The translations under genes and the position numbers were made by a program. A DNA stretch of 33,068 bases from Bacteroidales bacterium (GTDB lineage: Bacteria; Bacteroidota; Bacteroidia; Bacteroidales; WCHB1-69): assembly GCA_031285725.1 (NCBI GenBank), contig JAITVP010000104.1, forward strand, positions 1 through 33,068. Direction: 5' to 3'. Below, in pieces: positions 30,901 through 33,068 of this stretch. Numbering within the stretch: the first letter of the stretch is position 1; every line of letters begins with the position of its first letter. The notes beneath the pieces are model-generated. The model worked only from the letters and a program-made list of their open reading frames with translations, was not told where the DNA came from and searched no databases.

Positions 30901-33068
30901 GTCATTTGTTGCAATTTGCAATTTACCGTTTTGAACCGTCCAAGTAATATCATCGTTATTCGCATCGGTGGCAAAATAACCACCTTTTCCTATGGTCACC
31001 GAAGAAAAATCTTGATAATAAGGAATCGCAGCCGGCGCAACCAATGCAAAATTGGAAAGCAATAAAGCATTATTGGGCAAATAGTAATCTCCCTCAACCA
31101 TTACTTCAACAAGAAGATAATTATTTTCTTGAACAAAATTAGCCGGTATTGAAAATGTATGTTTGTATTCTTCGCCCTGTCTTAGCGTATCTGAAAGGAT
31201 TACGGTCTCCGTAACCATTGCGTTGGTAGTGGTATACCTTGCTGTAAATTCGGTAATTGGCGTAGTACTGTTTTGCTTAACAGTGAATGAAACGGGGATG
31301 TTAGTCAAGTCGCATTGGTCTGAAATCGCATCTATTGACACCACTTCCATTTCCATGGTGGAGTATACCGGAGGAAGAGCCACATCGCCTTTAGCGATTA
31401 ATGAAACATTATCAATGGCAATGGGGAGGGAACCTCCACTACCATCATTTCTCCACCTGAAATAAAGCCGTTGCACGGTTCCAGCATATTGCGAAGCATT
31501 TAACTCGGTTTCAAAGTGAACCCAATTTGACTGTCCATTAAACTGTTGTGTTCCTTTTAATGGATTATTAAACCTAATAGCAGCGGATGGTTCGGACATT
31601 GACGTGGAAGACAAAGGATCTACTTGTTGAGGAGTTCCAATATAGACTGATAGCCAGTCATAATTATTTTCTCCCGTGCATTTCCAATCAAAACTAAATA
31701 CATAATTCGAATCGGAAGGCGTAAAATAGAAATCTCTGTAAGCCCATACTTGACACGCACTATTATTAGTATAGGCGTGGGATATTCCCTTATCATTTGA
31801 AATATATAAAGATTTTACCCCATCTTTAAATGTGGCATTACCCGTATACCAATCATTTCTGCTGCCTGTATTTCTAAATGCCCACAAAGAGTTATCAATA
31901 TCATCTTCAAATCCCGTAGCATAAGGCACATTTGTCAAAAATCCCATAGTCGTGAACGTTGCAGCAGCCCAGTCAGATTCATCGTCGGTACAGATTGCTT
32001 TTACCCTGACATTGTATGTTATGCCCGAAACAAGATCGTCAATAGTAACTGCAGGAACGGCAACCGTACCAACAGAAGTATAATTTTGATCATTTTCAAT
32101 CTTATATTCCACGATCCATTCGGGAACCCCATCATTAGCCGCCCAAGAAACAGTGGCTGATGTAGGTTGTGCGGAAACAGACAACGAAGATATTTCGCAA
32201 CTTTCAGCAGCGATATAATTAATGGCCATATTATCCACCAAAAATGTATTCTGAACTGTTCCCTGACCATTCTCCATTTTCAGCGCAATGTAGCGTCCGG
32301 TTCCGGCATAATTGGAAAATGTATTCGTATGATCATACCAGGTGTTGGCCGTAACACATTCCGTAACCGTATCAACCACTACAAAAGAATCCGGATCCTC
32401 AGGATCAGACATGACTCCAACAAGGAAATGGCCTTGGTTCAAAACGCGTTGGAAAGCCTTACATGACATTTGAATAGCTTGGATATCTATATTATCTACC
32501 AATACAGGAAGAATAACCATATTAAATCCTGTCCGCGTATGATGAAAATCCAAATAATTCGGACTTGTCGGCGGTCTGTCAGACGAATTATTCGCTATAT
32601 AAGGAAGTCCATTGGCTGTGGTAGTTTTGTATGTTGACCAACATGGCAGCATTCTATTTTCTCCCGTTTGAGGGGCTTTGTCAAAATTCTCCACAAAAGG
32701 AAGCCTTGAAATTATATTACAACTTGTAGCAGTGGTGACGATTTCCGAATAGATGGATTTTTCAGTTTCCGAACACAAGGATTGCAGTCTGAAACGATAT
32801 GTTGAATTAGCATCCAAACCGGTTACCTCATATTCATTAGAATTTACGATTATACTGGTCCAATTGCTTCCCGTACCTTTCACATATTCCAAATTCCATT
32901 GTGTCGCCGTATTGGCTTCCCAAGTAAGTGTAGCATAAGATTCTCCGGTAAAAGCAACTTCCAAGGTTGGTACTTCAAAACAGGAGCTAATTAAAACATT
33001 GTCCAATGTAAGCGCAGCGTTGGATGTTGGAGTATTGTGAACAAAAGCCAAATATATAATTTCCCCTT
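27904..33068 (-). CDS. Giant T9SS-exported modular surface protein (FN3, choice-of-anchor J, InlB-like repeats), 5' end beyond window
   Basis: More than 1,715 residues are visible and the frame stays open to the right edge, so the true start and signal peptide are missing. Counting from a TTG at 33051, the order is: end of a choice-of-anchor J module (1-23); FN3 (about 27-110); choice-of-anchor J (about 112-282); FN3 (about 285-370); choice-of-anchor J (about 371-556); a CARDB-like spacer (about 560-670); choice-of-anchor J (about 672-823); nine InlB-type repeats (825-1536); FN3 (about 1537-1628); and a type A T9SS sorting domain (about 1640-1715, IYDIYGRLIYTG and ending YKVHIANN). Export through the outer membrane by T9SS is predicted. 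No enzyme motif is visible, so adhesion or matrix binding is an inference. Confidence 0.88.
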   Translation of the reverse strand, partial: GEIIYLAFVHNTPTSNAALTLDNVLISSCFEVPTLEVAFTGESYATLTWEANTATQWNLEYVKGTGSNWTSIIVNSNEYEVTGLDANSTYRFRLQSLCSETEKSIYSEIVTTATSCNIISRLPFVENFDKAPQTGENRMLPCWSTYKTTTANGLPYIANNSSDRPPTSPNYLDFHHTRTGFNMVILPVLVDNIDIQAIQMSCKAFQRVLNQGHFLVGVMSDPEDPDSFVVVDTVTECVTANTWYDHTNTFSNYAGTGRYIALKMENGQGTVQNTFLVDNMAINYIAAESCEISSLSVSAQPTSATVSWAANDGVPEWIVEYKIENDQNYTSVGTVAVPAVTIDDLVSGITYNVRVKAICTDDESDWAAATFTTMGFLTNVPYATGFEDDIDNSLWAFRNTGSRNDWYTGNATFKDGVKSLYISNDKGISHAYTNNSACQVWAYRDFYFTPSDSNYVFSFDWKCTGENNYDWLSVYIGTPQQVDPLSSTSMSEPSAAIRFNNPLKGTQQFNGQSNWVHFETELNASQYAGTVQRLYFRWRNDGSGGSLPIAIDNVSLIAKGDVALPPVYSTMEMEVVSIDAISDQCDLTNIPVSFTVKQNSTTPITEFTARYTTTNAMVTETVILSDTLRQGEEYKHTFSIPANFVQENNYLLVEVMVEGDYYLPNNALLLSNFALVAPAAIPYYQDFSSVTIGKGGYFATDANNDDITWTVQNGKLQIATNDTANTNDWFLTTCLDIPVGKYEISYDYNALNVFTESFDVYCGVAPNPAGMIMPLASYTGFSKASTDYSASHIVDVPLAGTYYLGLHATSLAGTAGITFDNLSIKALSDVTITSGDHGSVMEEGLVTVYQNESMMITIVPEAGYHVSGIYVNGELVEGENIIFPNYQFFTFTPDQAEVTVHVEFTKNTFTIMSSINTYLDMVAGTITPEGIVEVDYGGSQSYQIHIAEHFHLHDVLINGESAMDQLTVIDEYNFRYDFEQVRRNSIIQVIAIVDSVHVIVRTHSGIGTVCGMPADATDAEVVYTYSVPFWGDFYASFVPERGYSVSASYNGIDVGFVEQYNLFEITSNHVFDIYFTKNTYTVATQAYGNGMITDGVTIEYDPDYVYNYTVTPNTGYYITSVMVNGVEQTITNPDLFTDSLSNIAENYNIVARFALHTYPITATAGNGGSITPNGTTSYGYGAIATYEINADQGHYVTSVNVDGTVTNYTATDNMTYWSQTFVVESTHAIEVTFATHTYTIEATAGIGGLITPSGINTYDHGATQVYTITPNTGYYISTVTVDGAVVAGFGGNTYTFANITANHTIAVTFTQYQYTITSGAATGGAISPTGTTTVAHGASQAYSITAATGYTVSTVVIDGSTTTVNAATYSHTFSNVTTNHDIFANFAINTYTVTVSQPANGTIAPGTQVVDHGSSVTFRVTPNEGYDIENIKVNGSNVAFTPDATGAASHTISNITANTTITATMKIKTFTITAIAGSNGTITPSGAVTVNYGGSQTYTITAHAGYMVENVQVDGVFVGAVTSFVFANVTSNRTIIATFVPITCHAPVNLYTTEITYTTAKLNWSHDGADAYIVTYMRRGDDNATIIPNITENYVEVQGLDTNAYYDWTVRAACGNVSESADAIYATFKTAKPTIIVGIDDFDPSQITVYSNQTRVYIVNEAGLVIQGVDIYDIYGRLIYTGSALNNPEIIDLNVATGTYMVRITMNGKINTYKVHIANN
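28444..30579 (-). repeat. Nine tandem InlB-like B-repeats within the giant T9SS protein
   Basis: Nine units averaging 79 residues follow a common plan. Each opens with an aromatic strand (NTYTVTV, HTYTIEATAG, YQYTITSGA or KTFTITAIAG), then G-x-I-T/S-P-x-G, then a YG/HG turn (VNYGGSQ, VAHGASQ), then YTITPNTGY followed by a VxVDG or VMVNG strand, and closes with NITANHTI or NVTSNRTI-type sequence. The three most N-terminal units are the most diverged, while units 5-9 are most alike. This matches the divergent InlB B-repeat families found as spacers in surface proteins. Confidence 0.8.

Noticed and set aside
1-33068. CRISPR array, tRNA/rRNA genes, riboswitches, toxin-antitoxin or defence genes
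   Set aside because: I looked for regularly spaced direct repeats, cloverleaf-like sequences, and nuclease or toxin motifs, and found none. The only tandem repeat is protein-coding (28444-30579).

Overview
The window looks like chromosomal DNA of a Bacteroidota bacterium, most likely of the Bacteroidales. The evidence is: two proteins with C-terminal type IX secretion (T9SS type A) sorting domains; many TAnnTTTG -7 boxes and no obvious Shine-Dalgarno sequences; a long-form nusB followed by DUF1573, yajC, a YbbR-like gene and coaE; a MetG with KISTS in place of KMSKS; an S46 dipeptidyl-peptidase; and efp paired with an lpxD-like gene. The species cannot be read from this sequence. No tRNA, rRNA or CRISPR array was seen.

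Layout. 1-381 is a mobile-element scar: the start of a leftward transposase-like gene runs off the left edge, next to a C-terminal fragment resembling a radical-SAM/SPASM peptide maturase of the grasp-with-spasm type. 466-2754 holds a membrane-anchored flavin-reductase-like protein, a helix-hairpin-helix protein and MTA/SAH nucleosidase (mtnN); the last two overlap tail to tail. 2883-5351 is a T9SS cargo protein with repeated cleaved-adhesin modules. 5450-11967 is a leftward cluster: DPP11-like peptidase, glycerolipid acyltransferase, MATE exporter and YfcC transporter. 12091-14927 is valS with a coupled 64-residue membrane protein, divergent from a DUF4296 lipoprotein. 15425-16969 is a YifB/ComM-like ATPase, divergent from efp-lpxD (17245-18790), which end at a strong terminator.

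18898-22482 is the least explained part. It contains a secreted coiled-coil protein, divergent from a secreted M48 metallopeptidase with a long uncharacterised C-terminal region, and a translationally close partner resembling a small outer-membrane barrel. 22772-24859 is metG. 25003-27820 is the nusB-DUF1573-yajC-YbbR-coaE operon. 27904 to the right edge is a giant T9SS-exported modular protein, open at its N-terminal side, with FN3 and choice-of-anchor J modules and nine InlB-like repeats of about 79 residues.

How the genes fit together. Most are housekeeping: translation (valS, metG, efp), transcription antitermination (nusB), secretion (yajC), CoA synthesis (coaE), lipid A (lpxD-like) and methyl-cycle salvage (mtnN). 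The DPP11-like peptidase, the YfcC transporter and the T9SS cargo suggest a proteolytic, surface-active lifestyle. No clearly novel defence or biosynthetic system is visible. The best leads are the transposase/maturase junction at the left edge, the M48-barrel pair, and the giant repeat protein.
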